This document shows, in pieces, positions 1 through 6,143 of a stretch of 31,368 nucleotides of DNA. The position numbers and the translations under genes are program-made. Under the pieces are notes generated by a model. The model did no database searches and was not told the DNA's origin. It saw only the letters and a list, made by a program, of their open reading frames with translations. Within the stretch, counting starts at the first letter, position 1. Every line of letters begins with the position of its first letter. The stretch comes from DASQPR01 sp035713725 (GTDB lineage: Bacteria; Actinomycetota; Actinomycetes; Mycobacteriales; Micromonosporaceae): assembly GCA_035713725.1 (NCBI GenBank), contig DASTMZ010000217.1:1-31368 (forward strand), in the 5' to 3' direction.

Positions 1-64
1 CGACGCCGAACACCTCGAACAGGTTGAACTCGATGTCACGCAGGTTGGCCTTGTAGTGACTCAT
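1..64 (-). CDS. Acyl-CoA dehydrogenase, N-terminal fragment (cut by window edge)
   Basis: Only the first 21 codons are in the window. They read MSHYKANLRDIEFNLFEVFG, which closely matches the short N-terminal extension (acyl-CoA dehydrogenase N-terminal domain) of FadE5/AidB-like actinobacterial acyl-CoA dehydrogenases. These flavoenzymes perform the first oxidation step of fatty acid beta-oxidation in the cytoplasm. The ATG is preceded on the minus strand by a G-rich Shine-Dalgarno (GGGGGA, about 5 bases upstream). A palindrome at 124-137 lies upstream and may be its operator. The catalytic and FAD-binding parts are outside the window, so substrate range cannot be judged. Confidence 0.8.
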   Translation of the reverse strand, partial: MSHYKANLRDIEFNLFEVFGV

Positions 65-123
65 GCACGTCCCCCGAGAGGTTCGAGATCGACATGGCGA
101 TCCCGGCTGGTCGTTCCACGGTA

Positions 124-137
124 TTACTCGTGAGTAA
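124..137. promoter_or_regulatory. Perfect palindromic operator candidate upstream of acyl-CoA dehydrogenase
   Basis: TTACTC-GT-GAGTAA has two perfect 6-base arms around a 2-base centre. It stands out as an AT-richer patch in GC-rich DNA and lies 60 bases upstream of the acyl-CoA dehydrogenase start. Symmetric sites of this size are typical of TetR-family regulators of fatty acid degradation genes. The protein that binds it is not in the window. Confidence 0.5.
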
Positions 138-162
138 CTTAGGACAACGCTTTGCCACTTAG

Positions 163-179
163 GCCACACCAGTTGTGGC
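163..179. promoter_or_regulatory. Second inverted repeat in the divergent region 65-259
   Basis: GCCACA and TGTGGC form perfect 6-base arms around a 5-base spacer (CCAGT). The site lies between the divergent acyl-CoA dehydrogenase and lipoprotein genes, 81 bases before the lipoprotein start. It could be an operator or a weak transcript hairpin; nothing in the sequence decides between these. Confidence 0.25.
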
Positions 180-259
180 TACGGTCACAAGACTTGAAGA
201 CCATCGCCGTGACCAATTCGACGCTTGCCGATCTCGCGAACGGAGCTTGACAATGTGGC

Positions 260-814
260 ATGGGTCACACGGGGGTCCACCGTTGGCGCGTGCCAGCGAT
301 TCTTTTCGCGATTCTGCTAGGCGTAGCCGGTTGCACCGGTTCGCACGCCGCATCGCGCACGGCCGCACCTCACACTGGTCCGGTTCCAGCGGCTAAACCG
401 ACGTCGGCCGCGCCGACCGCGAACCCGGCGACCGACGCGCCGTGCCAGTTCAAGCTGCACATCGACGCCCTACCGACCTGGGCTCGGCAGGGGTTCGGAC
501 CGCCCTTCAACGGATTCCCGTACGTCCTCAGCAGTGGCGGTGACATCGTCGGCGTGCTGTTCGGAACGCTCGTCGCACCGCCGCCTTCGGGAGACGAAGG
601 AGCGAACAAGGTGGTGTGGGTGGCCAAGGATCCGTCCGCCGGCGAGCTCACCGTCGACGCGCACCTCGTTGGTACGGCACAGAAAGCCGAGATCGGCGAC
701 ATCTCGTTCGGTCCGTCCCACGACGATGTGCCGACGCCGGGATGCTGGCGCCTCACGCTGCATTGGTTGGGTCCCACCGAGACCGTCGACGTTGTGTACG
801 TATCACAACGCTGA
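260..814 (+). CDS. Secreted lipoprotein of unknown function
   Basis: A 184-residue protein with a clear lipoprotein signal peptide: a basic start (HRWR at about 7-10), a hydrophobic stretch (residues 11-24) and the lipobox GVAGC with the lipidated Cys at about 25. A Ser/Ala/Pro/Thr-rich linker follows to about residue 55, then a compact domain of about 125 residues with two cysteines (in APCQFKL and GCWRLTLHW). The PGCWRL...W ending resembles small extracellular beta domains of actinobacterial lipoproteins. It should be anchored on the outer face of the membrane. The ATG at 260 is the start whose frame holds the lipobox; a GGAG lies 14 bases upstream. The gene stands alone and its substrate is unknown. 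Confidence 0.75.
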   Translation: MGHTGVHRWRVPAILFAILLGVAGCTGSHAASRTAAPHTGPVPAAKPTSAAPTANPATDAPCQFKLHIDALPTWARQGFGPPFNGFPYVLSSGGDIVGVLFGTLVAPPPSGDEGANKVVWVAKDPSAGELTVDAHLVGTAQKAEIGDISFGPSHDDVPTPGCWRLTLHWLGPTETVDVVYVSQR

Positions 815-992
815 CACCGTTGTGTATCGCGCCGCCGAACATCCGCACGCGCTGCCCGTTGGCCGCATCCCTTGCGGCGCCCAGAAAATTCGCTCGCGGA
901 TCGGCGTAACCGGATCGATCCGCCGTCGTTGAGAGGGCATCGCGCACGCGACCGAGGCATCGCGGCGCGCACACAGGTCCGGGGAGAATCCA

Positions 993-1145
993 ATGATTTC
1001 AAGGCTGTTCGGCGCCATGTTCACGCCCAAATACCCGCGCGGCTACACCGGCCGGCACCGCGCGAATGACGGACAGGCGCGCTCGCGAGCCGTACCCGCG
1101 ATGCCGCCCACGTCGACACCGACCGAGCAGACGGCGGCCGGATAG
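993..1145 (+). CDS. Small protein, 50 residues, unknown function
   Basis: An ATG at 993 follows a good Shine-Dalgarno (GGGGAG at 981-986, 6 bases of spacing) and opens a 50-codon frame. The protein begins MISRLFGAMFTPKYPRGYTG and is then rich in Arg, Ala, Pro and Thr, so it is basic and probably unstructured after the first 20 residues. The short hydrophobic start could form a membrane-associated helix. I do not recognise the family. It ends 57 bases before the convergent phosphatase gene. The evidence is mainly the ribosome binding site. Confidence 0.45.
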   Translation: MISRLFGAMFTPKYPRGYTGRHRANDGQARSRAVPAMPPTSTPTEQTAAG

Positions 1146-1202
1146 GCGGCACTTTCTCGGCCACGTCATGGCGGTCGGTTTACTGGTGGATCTCGACGCC
1201 GA

Positions 1203-2312
1203 TCATTGGTGGACTTCGGTGCCGACCTCCCACGTCGGCGCGGCACTGATCGGTGCTCCGACGCCGGCGTATTCCATCAGCACGAGCGCGATGTCGTCGT
1301 CGAGCTGGCCCGCTACCCACTCAACCAGCGCGCTCTCCAGCGAGGCGAGCCCGTCGGCGACCGTACCGTGGCCGAGCAGGCCCCACGCGCGGTCGCTGAT
1401 CGGGAAGAAGTCGCCGGACCGGCGCGCCTCGGCGAGACCGTCGGTGTAGAGCAGGATGCGGTCGCCGGGTTCAAGTCGATCCACGCGGGTGCGTACCACC
1501 GGCATGAACCCGAGCGGCGGCGCGTTCGTCGGCGGGTCGAGCGGGATCACTTCGCCGCGCCGCAGCAGCAGTGGCGGCGGATGACCACAGTTGACGATCG
1601 TCAGAGTTCCGCCGCGTTCCTCGGCGAGCACCGCGGTCACGAAGTCCTCGTCGCCGACCGATCGGGCCACCGCGCGGTCCAGATCCGAGACGATCGTGCG
1701 CAGGTCGGATCGCTCGAACGCAACATGTCGGTAGGAGCCGAGCACAATGCTCGCCATCCGTACCGCGTCGAGGCCCTTGCCTCGTACGTCACCGATGATC
1801 ATCCGTACCCCGTACGGCGTGTCCACCGCCTCGTACAGGTCACCGCCGATGTCGGCGGCCGCGCTCGCGGAGATGTATCGGCCGGCCACCGCCATCGTGC
1901 CGATGCGCGGCCCGAGCGGTGTCAGCACCGCCTCCTGGGCCACGCTCGCCAGCCGCGACAGCTCCACGACGCGCTCGGCTTGCTGTGCCCGGCGGGTGCC
2001 GAGCGCCGCCGCGATCACCGTGGCGAGCGCGATGCCAACCATGTTGAAGACCGTCGACCACGTGAGGCCGTCCGGGTACATCCCGAAGATCGAGCTGGTA
2101 AGCAGCGCCATAATGCCGACCGTCACGACCGCCGGCCACCCAGCAAACGCCGCCGCGACGAACGGCGTCGCGGCGAATAGTCCCAGGTAATGCGGCTGCG
2201 GCCCGTCCCACAGCTCGATGATCACGATCGGCAGGAACAGGCCAAGAGCCGCGCCGACCGCGACGCGGTAATCGTGATTTGGCGGGCGTCGGCCCGGTAG
2301 ACGGATCATCAT
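1203..2312 (-). CDS. Membrane-bound PP2C-type serine phosphatase (SpoIIE/RsbU family)
   Basis: A 369-residue protein. Four hydrophobic segments lie at about 18-36, 44-58, 61-79 and 88-105, then a short coiled linker (106-130) and a PP2C-like phosphatase domain (about 140-348). The family motifs are visible: DIGGD (154-158), GDVRGKG (174-180), NCGHPPPLLL (241-250), YTDGLAEAR (289-297) and DDDIALVLM (338-346). The acidic residues bind two Mn/Mg ions. Such enzymes dephosphorylate anti-sigma-factor antagonists of the STAS type in partner-switching stress responses. No anti-sigma or STAS gene is nearby, so its partner must be elsewhere. The start is ATG-ATG; the first ATG overlaps the stop of a possible upstream small ORF (ATGA), which suggests translational coupling. 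Confidence 0.9.
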   Translation of the reverse strand: MMIRLPGRRPPNHDYRVAVGAALGLFLPIVIIELWDGPQPHYLGLFAATPFVAAAFAGWPAVVTVGIMALLTSSIFGMYPDGLTWSTVFNMVGIALATVIAAALGTRRAQQAERVVELSRLASVAQEAVLTPLGPRIGTMAVAGRYISASAAADIGGDLYEAVDTPYGVRMIIGDVRGKGLDAVRMASIVLGSYRHVAFERSDLRTIVSDLDRAVARSVGDEDFVTAVLAEERGGTLTIVNCGHPPPLLLRRGEVIPLDPPTNAPPLGFMPVVRTRVDRLEPGDRILLYTDGLAEARRSGDFFPISDRAWGLLGHGTVADGLASLESALVEWVAGQLDDDIALVLMEYAGVGAPISAAPTWEVGTEVHQ

Positions 2313-2470
2313 GGCAGTCCAAGGTCCAGCATGCCGGATTCGGCACCTTCGGATTCATCGGCCGTGTGGGTGGTAAAGCACCCCGAGCCACCGGCTAGAC
2401 GCCACCTAGCTGGCATTTTCACCACCGGTCGCAGTGTGCCACGGTCCGTTCGGCCGACCCGTACGACCAT
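2309..2470 (-). CDS. Possible small ORF (53 residues) coupled to the phosphatase gene
   Basis: The frame starts at an ATG (2470-2468) after the purine-rich AAAGGCGAG and ends in a TGA that overlaps the phosphatase ATG as ATGA, a common coupling arrangement. It begins MVVRVGRTDRG and has a Gly/Thr-rich middle and an acidic Glu/Ser stretch before the end. I do not recognise it. Third-position GC is only moderate compared with neighbours, so it may instead be a leader that couples or regulates phosphatase translation. It starts 20 bases after the end of the S10 gene, so all three could form one transcript. Confidence 0.35.
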   Translation of the reverse strand: MVVRVGRTDRGTLRPVVKMPARWRLAGGSGCFTTHTADESEGAESGMLDLGLP

Positions 2471-2490
2471 CAGCTCGCCTTTCGGGTCGG

Positions 2491-4047
2491 TCAGCGAGTG
2501 GTGACAAACGCCGCCAGCTGTTGCGACTGCGCGAGCCGGCTGGGCTCGTGGACGTACATCATGTGGCCCGCCTCGTGGTAGGCGAACTCGATGTTGTCGT
2601 GCAGCTCGGCCGGAATGGCAAGGTGCGCAAACGTGTGTTCGGCGGCGAAATAGGGCGTGGCGCCGTCGTAGTAGCCGCACGCCACGTGCACGCGCATATG
2701 CGGATTCGTGCGCATCGCGGTCGCGAGCTTGTCGGCCACGAAGATGTGCTCGCCCTCGAACTCCTTATACGACCACGGGCGCACCTTGTCGGTCAGCACC
2801 TCGTAGCTGAGGTCGCTTTCGTAGCAAAGCTCTGTGCGTACGTAATGGTTGAACGCTGCGCTATACGGCCCCATGATCGCGTCCATCGACGGGTCGTTCT
2901 CGAAGTGCTCGCGCCCGTAGTCAGCCATCCAGCCGAGGAACCTGCCGTCGAGCCGGCCCACCGTACGCCGCCGGTCGCGCAGCACCTCGGTGAAGAACCG
3001 GACGTGCTCCGGCCGCATGTCGACCCGGTCGACGTAGTCCGCGGAAAGGCCGCTGATCGAGGCCAGTCGGGAGACGGCGGAGTTCCGCTCGTCGGCGGTG
3101 AGCCGCGAGCCACGCTGAAGCGCCCACGGGTAGTCGCGGCTGGCGAACGCCTCGGCGTCGTCGAGCACCTCGCGCAGCGATCGGTCGCCGTGCCGGCCGT
3201 GGTAGTGGGCAATCGCGGCGTACGTCGGAAGGTACATCGCGTACGCGTCGTCGTTGTTGCCGCTGAAGTGCGAGCTGCCCCAGTCGAGCACGGTCGAGAT
3301 CAGCATGAGGCCGTTGAGGTAGAGCGCACTGCGTTCCTGGAGGTAGCGCGACAAGGCGGCGGCGCGCAGTGTGCCGTACGACTCGCCACACAAGTATTTC
3401 GGCGACAGCCAGCGCCCGTTGCGGGATGTCCACAGCCGAATCAGCTCACCGACGGACGAAACATCCCCGCCGTACCCGTGAAAGTCCTTTGATTGACCGC
3501 CCTTGACGGCGCGCGAGTATCCCGTCGACACCGGGTCGATGAAGACCAGATCCGAATGCTTGAGCAGGGTCTGCTCGTTGTCGAGCAGGCCGTAGGGCGG
3601 CGGCAGCAACGCTCCGGCGTCGCCCATATTGACGCGGCGCGGACCGAGCAGCCCGAGATGCAGCCACACGCTCGACGAGCCGGGGCCGCCGTTGAACGCA
3701 AAGGTCACCGGCCGCGTCGCGGCGTCCGCGCCATCGACCGTGTAGGCGACCATGAAGACTTCCGCCTTCGCTTGCGCGCCGTCGAACTTGTCGTCCGTGT
3801 GACCCTCGGTACGCAGGACCACACGTCCCGCGGTCACGGTGTAGGCGAGCGGCTCACCATCGATGGTGATCGTGTGGTGGCTGGTGACCAGGTCGTCGGT
3901 CGGCTCCGGCGCAGTGCCGTTCTTGGCGGCACCGTCTTTGGGGGCCTCGTTCTTGGCGGCATCGTTGTTGGCGGCGTCGTTCTTCGTGGCCGGTGCCGCG
4001 TCGGGGGTTGCCGCGTCGGCCTGGCCAGCGTCGTTCTCGTCGGTCAT
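2491..4047 (-). CDS. S10 family serine carboxypeptidase-like peptidase
   Basis: A 518-residue protein with the S10 (carboxypeptidase Y-like) signature. The oxyanion-hole motif NGGPGSSS is at 119-126, the nucleophile Ser223 in GESYG, the acid Asp461 in YYDGATPYF and the His495 in YHEAGHMMYVH. The catalytic order Ser-Asp-His and spacing fit the family, which removes C-terminal residues from peptides. I chose the ATG at 4047 because the possible upstream extension is Arg/Ala-rich and unlike the family. Residues 1-50 are low complexity (Ala, Asn, Lys, Asp), encoded by 15-base tandem repeats. No signal peptide is visible, so the protein seems cytoplasmic or uses another route. This differs from the secreted eukaryotic members. 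Confidence 0.9.
   Translation of the reverse strand: MTDENDAGQADAATPDAAPATKNDAANNDAAKNEAPKDGAAKNGTAPEPTDDLVTSHHTITIDGEPLAYTVTAGRVVLRTEGHTDDKFDGAQAKAEVFMVAYTVDGADAATRPVTFAFNGGPGSSSVWLHLGLLGPRRVNMGDAGALLPPPYGLLDNEQTLLKHSDLVFIDPVSTGYSRAVKGGQSKDFHGYGGDVSSVGELIRLWTSRNGRWLSPKYLCGESYGTLRAAALSRYLQERSALYLNGLMLISTVLDWGSSHFSGNNDDAYAMYLPTYAAIAHYHGRHGDRSLREVLDDAEAFASRDYPWALQRGSRLTADERNSAVSRLASISGLSADYVDRVDMRPEHVRFFTEVLRDRRRTVGRLDGRFLGWMADYGREHFENDPSMDAIMGPYSAAFNHYVRTELCYESDLSYEVLTDKVRPWSYKEFEGEHIFVADKLATAMRTNPHMRVHVACGYYDGATPYFAAEHTFAHLAIPAELHDNIEFAYHEAGHMMYVHEPSRLAQSQQLAAFVTTR
3919..3993. repeat. Five imperfect 15-bp tandem units inside the S10 gene
   Basis: Units begin at 3919, 3934, 3949, 3964 and 3979 and resemble GTTCTTGGCGGCATC. 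On the coding (minus) strand they encode five-residue repeats of Asp/Ala/Asn/Lys type (DAAKN-like) in the disordered N-terminus. Because each unit is five codons, a change in copy number would keep the frame. This is a candidate for length variation between strains. Confidence 0.7.
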
Positions 4048-4183
4048 GGAACCCGAGCCTAGTAGTGGCGCGTGGGCAGCGGCAGGCCGCGAACCCCCGG
4101 CTCGACCCGCGCATGCGCGGCTTGAGCTCCGCCAGACGCACACCGTCTCCGACGCCAAAGGCAACATGGCGGACGACGTATCG

Positions 4184-4214
4184 CTCTGCTATCACCAACG
4201 ACAGCAGAGTGATA
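4184..4214. other. Two interleaved perfect inverted repeats (pseudoknot order)
   Basis: CTCTGCT (4184-4190) is complementary to AGCAGAG (4203-4209). TATCAC (4190-4195) is complementary to GTGATA (4209-4214). The order is A-B-A'-B', so the pairs cross rather than nest. The site lies in the 230-base gap between the S10 start and tRNA-Gly. It may be two overlapping operators or a folded RNA leader. Confidence 0.45.
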
Positions 4215-4261
4215 CGGAGCCAACCGACTCTCCGCTCACTGCGGGTCCGGAGGCGAGCAGG

Positions 4262-4267
4262 TACAGT
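4262..4267 (+). promoter_or_regulatory. -10 element of the tRNA-Gly gene
   Basis: TACAGT ends 10 bases before the first tRNA base, which would give a leader of only about 4 nucleotides. No good -35 hexamer is seen 16-18 bases upstream. Confidence 0.45.
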
Positions 4268-4277
4268 GAGTGCGCTC

Positions 4278-4348
4278 GCGGGTGTAGTTCAATGGCAGAA
4301 CATCAGCTTCCCAAGCTGACAGTGCGGGTTCGATTCCCGTCACCCGCT
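4278..4348 (+). tRNA. tRNA-Gly (anticodon CCC)
   Basis: The cloverleaf is complete. The acceptor GCGGGTG (4278-4284) pairs with CACCCGC (4341-4347). The anticodon stem is TCAGC/GCTGA with the loop TTCCCAA, giving anticodon CCC at 4310-4312. The T-arm is GCGGG-TTCGATT-CCCGT with one G:T pair. The discriminator is T and the genomic sequence after it is CCG, so CCA is not encoded. It reads GGG codons. Base composition drops just downstream, and tRNA 3' ends are frequent integration sites, but I found no second copy of the tRNA 3' end within the window. Confidence 0.96.
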
Positions 4349-4477
4349 CCGCCGACCGAAACACAGATCCGTGATAGCGCGAACCTGGGCTTTGATTCAT
4401 GCCAATGCGTCCCCCAGGCCGTGCCCGTGGCGTGCCGGATAGTGTGCCGTCCGCTCAACCCATTTCGGCAGCTGAGA

Positions 4478-4960
4478 TTACGACTCCCGGACGCTGGGCC
4501 ACAGCTCCGCGACGTCGGGATTTATCTTGTACGTGGCTTCAGTTCCGTTCCACTCAAACTTCATCGGCCAGTTGAGCCGACCGTAGTGCGCCTTGACGTG
4601 CCGCGTTAGCGCGGCGAGCGTCCCACGAAGCTTTGTCTTCTCCACACCGAGAAGGCCGACAAGCTCAGTCGTTCCGATCCAGTCGCTCCTGCGCGCCGCG
4701 AGCACGTCGAGCATCCGCGACACGAGCATCGTCGTCGGGTTAGTGCTCGCTGCCAACCTTTGTAGATCCTCGAACGTCCAAGGTACGACCTTCCCTCCTG
4801 TGACCGCGCCAACGGTTCCCCCAGGAAGTGGAGAGTTGTCGCCTTGATCCTCGCTGTCATCGGCTCCAACTGCGTCAAACTGGGCCAGATACGCGTAGAT
4901 CTTGAGAACGTAGCGCTTCGGTACCAGGACGGATACGAGTTCGTCACTCGGGTCGACCAT
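4478..4960 (-). CDS. Winged-helix-like protein of unknown function
   Basis: A 160-residue protein. An N-terminal segment (VSVLVPKRYVLKIYAYLAQF, residues 9-28) is followed by an acidic Gly/Ser linker (31-58). The C-terminal part (about 80-145) reads like a winged helix: MLDVLAARRSDWIGTTEL, GVEKTKLRGTLAALTRH, then WPMKFEWNG and ATYKINPDVAELW as a beta wing. This suggests DNA binding, but no family is assigned. The ATG at 4960 is chosen over a GTG at 4972 because a strong GGAGG (4966-4970 on the complement) sits 5 bases upstream of it. Codon use is less GC-rich than in its neighbours, and the gene lies beside tRNA-Gly, so recent transfer is likely. Confidence 0.75.
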   Translation of the reverse strand: MVDPSDELVSVLVPKRYVLKIYAYLAQFDAVGADDSEDQGDNSPLPGGTVGAVTGGKVVPWTFEDLQRLAASTNPTTMLVSRMLDVLAARRSDWIGTTELVGLLGVEKTKLRGTLAALTRHVKAHYGRLNWPMKFEWNGTEATYKINPDVAELWPSVRES

Positions 4961-5011
4961 CGTGACCTCCACTGGAGTCGATCAGCATACTGTTGCACAC
5001 CAAGTGCTTGT

Positions 5012-5040
5012 ACTATACACCGTCTACTCTGCTGTTCACA
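5012..5040 (-). promoter_or_regulatory. Candidate promoter of the winged-helix gene
   Basis: On the minus strand TGTGAA (5040-5035) and TATAGT (5017-5012) are separated by 17 bases. The -10 is good, the -35 weak. Transcription would start near 5005, about 45 bases before the ATG. Confidence 0.4.
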
Positions 5041-5372
5041 CGATGTGCGGCCGAGTGCACTCAAGAGTATTCCGGGCCCACGCACTGCCGTTGATAAGTT
5101 CTCGATTGGCGTCCGGGTCTTGTGGAACACACGTCATGCGTTCACGCTGCCTACGCGCGTGAGCTGACCGCGAGCTACGTAAGGTGCGCGGGCTACCTTC
5201 GAGCCGGCCTGACACCCTTTACGCCCACCACTGCAGCGGTCGGTCGCCATCCTTCCGTCGCGGTCCGGGCTACCTTTCCGCTGTGACCCGAACTGCGTGG
5301 TGGCCCACGACCGTCACCGCCATTGGTGGGAACTTGGTTCGGTCACACTGGCGTGCCGCCGTACGGAAGCAG

Positions 5373-5378
5373 TACTGT
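5373..5378 (+). promoter_or_regulatory. -10 element for a leaderless antitoxin transcript
   Basis: TACTGT is followed by exactly 6 bases and then the antitoxin ATG at 5385, the spacing expected if transcription starts on the A of the start codon. There is no Shine-Dalgarno in front of this ATG. Confidence 0.5.
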
Positions 5379-5384
5379 TTTCGT

Positions 5385-5588
5385 ATGACACGGACGATCG
5401 AGCTCCCGGACGATCTGGCGGCGGCGCTCAAGGAAGTGGCTGCGGCTGAGCATCGCTCCGTCCAGCAGACGTTGGTGCTTGCCGCTCAGGAGTACGTCGA
5501 GCGGAGCCGGCTGCGGTCTCGGGTTCGGGACAGCGGACGCAAGATCGTCGAGCAGGACAAGGAGCTGCTGGACAGGCTTGCGCGGTGA
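5385..5588 (+). CDS. Ribbon-helix-helix antitoxin
   Basis: A 67-residue protein starting MTRTIELPDDLAAALKEVAA. This is the typical ribbon-helix-helix beginning: a short beta strand (TIELPDDLA) and two helices (residues 10-22 and 25-40). A charged C-terminal helix (residues 41-67) would wrap the toxin. RHH antitoxins dimerise, bind operators in their own promoter and neutralise the toxin. Its stop overlaps the toxin GTG by four bases (GTGA), so the two are co-translated. The ATG at 5385 fits the family start and the TACTGT -10. A longer in-frame GTG start at 5283 is possible but would add 34 residues unlike the family. Confidence 0.85.
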   Translation: MTRTIELPDDLAAALKEVAAAEHRSVQQTLVLAAQEYVERSRLRSRVRDSGRKIVEQDKELLDRLAR

Positions 5589-5977
5589 TCGTCTATCTTG
5601 ATCTTCAGTCGGTGCTGCTTCTCGCGGAGCTGATACTCGGGGTGCCGCCGCAAGTCCGCGACATTGGCCTACTGTCGTCAGCCGTGGCGCGGCCGGCCAC
5701 GGTGGCGTTCGGCATGGAGGCATACCAGGACGTCTGGACGAAGGCGGGCGCCCTGCTTCAGTCTTTGGCTCTGAATCACGCGCTGATGGACGGCAACAAG
5801 CGACTCGCATGGGTCGCTGCCCGTGTGTTCCTGGATCTCAACGGAATGCCGCCGGTGATCGTCGACGTGGACCGTGCCGAAGCGTTCGTGATTCACGTTG
5901 TCACGCACGAGTTGGACACAGTCGAGGAAGTCGCCAACGGACTCGAGGCGCTATACACCAGTGATGCGAGCAAGTGA
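5585..5977 (+). CDS. Doc-type toxin (Fic/Doc family)
   Basis: A 130-residue protein, the normal Doc length. The Doc variant of the Fic motif is clear: NHALMDGNKRLAW at 64-76, with catalytic His65, Asp69, Asn71, Lys72 and Arg73. Conserved flanks are RDIGLLSSAVARP (25-37) and FLDLNG after the motif. Doc toxins phosphorylate elongation factor EF-Tu and so stop translation reversibly. The gene starts with GTG overlapping the antitoxin stop. Classical Doc is paired with Phd; here the partner is of RHH type, a pairing common in actinobacteria. The pair lies in the less GC-rich patch after tRNA-Gly. Confidence 0.92.
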   Translation: MIVYLDLQSVLLLAELILGVPPQVRDIGLLSSAVARPATVAFGMEAYQDVWTKAGALLQSLALNHALMDGNKRLAWVAARVFLDLNGMPPVIVDVDRAEAFVIHVVTHELDTVEEVANGLEALYTSDASK

Positions 5978-6074
5978 AGTCGCGCCGGCGGTCGTTTGTG
6001 GGCAGTCGCCAGTGAGCTGAGGGGCGTTATGACGCGCTCTGATTTATTCGCTTGGCGTGTCCGGCGCCCTGCCC

Positions 6075-6080
6075 TAGCGT
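6075..6080 (+). promoter_or_regulatory. Candidate -10 for the tandem VOC gene
   Basis: TAGCGT lies 63 bases before the ATG at 6144 and has no start codon at the leaderless distance, so it would give a transcript with a leader of about 57 bases. No convincing -35 was seen. Confidence 0.25.
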
Positions 6081-6143
6081 CCGGGGCACTGAGGACCCGC
6101 CGTGTGCGCGGTTTGAACGCGCAGATCGAAGGTGCGAAGCGCA

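Larger units (their letters stand above)
4961..5384. other. 424-base gene-free region with promoters in both directions
   Basis: This divergent gap separates the winged-helix gene from the antitoxin gene and is visibly less GC-rich at 4980-5120. It holds a candidate minus-strand promoter (5012-5040). It also has two copies of CGGGCTACCTT (5189-5199 and 5266-5276), each ending in a -10-like TACCTT. The second is followed after exactly 6 bases by GTG (5283), in frame with the antitoxin without a stop. CAGTACTG at 5370-5377 is a perfect 8-base palindrome overlapping the antitoxin -10 and may be the autoregulatory operator. Confidence 0.5.

Noticed and set aside
4384..4418. CCTGGG...CCCAGG as a terminator of tRNA-Gly
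   Set aside because: The arms are only 6 bases with a 23-base loop, and there is no T-run; too weak to call.
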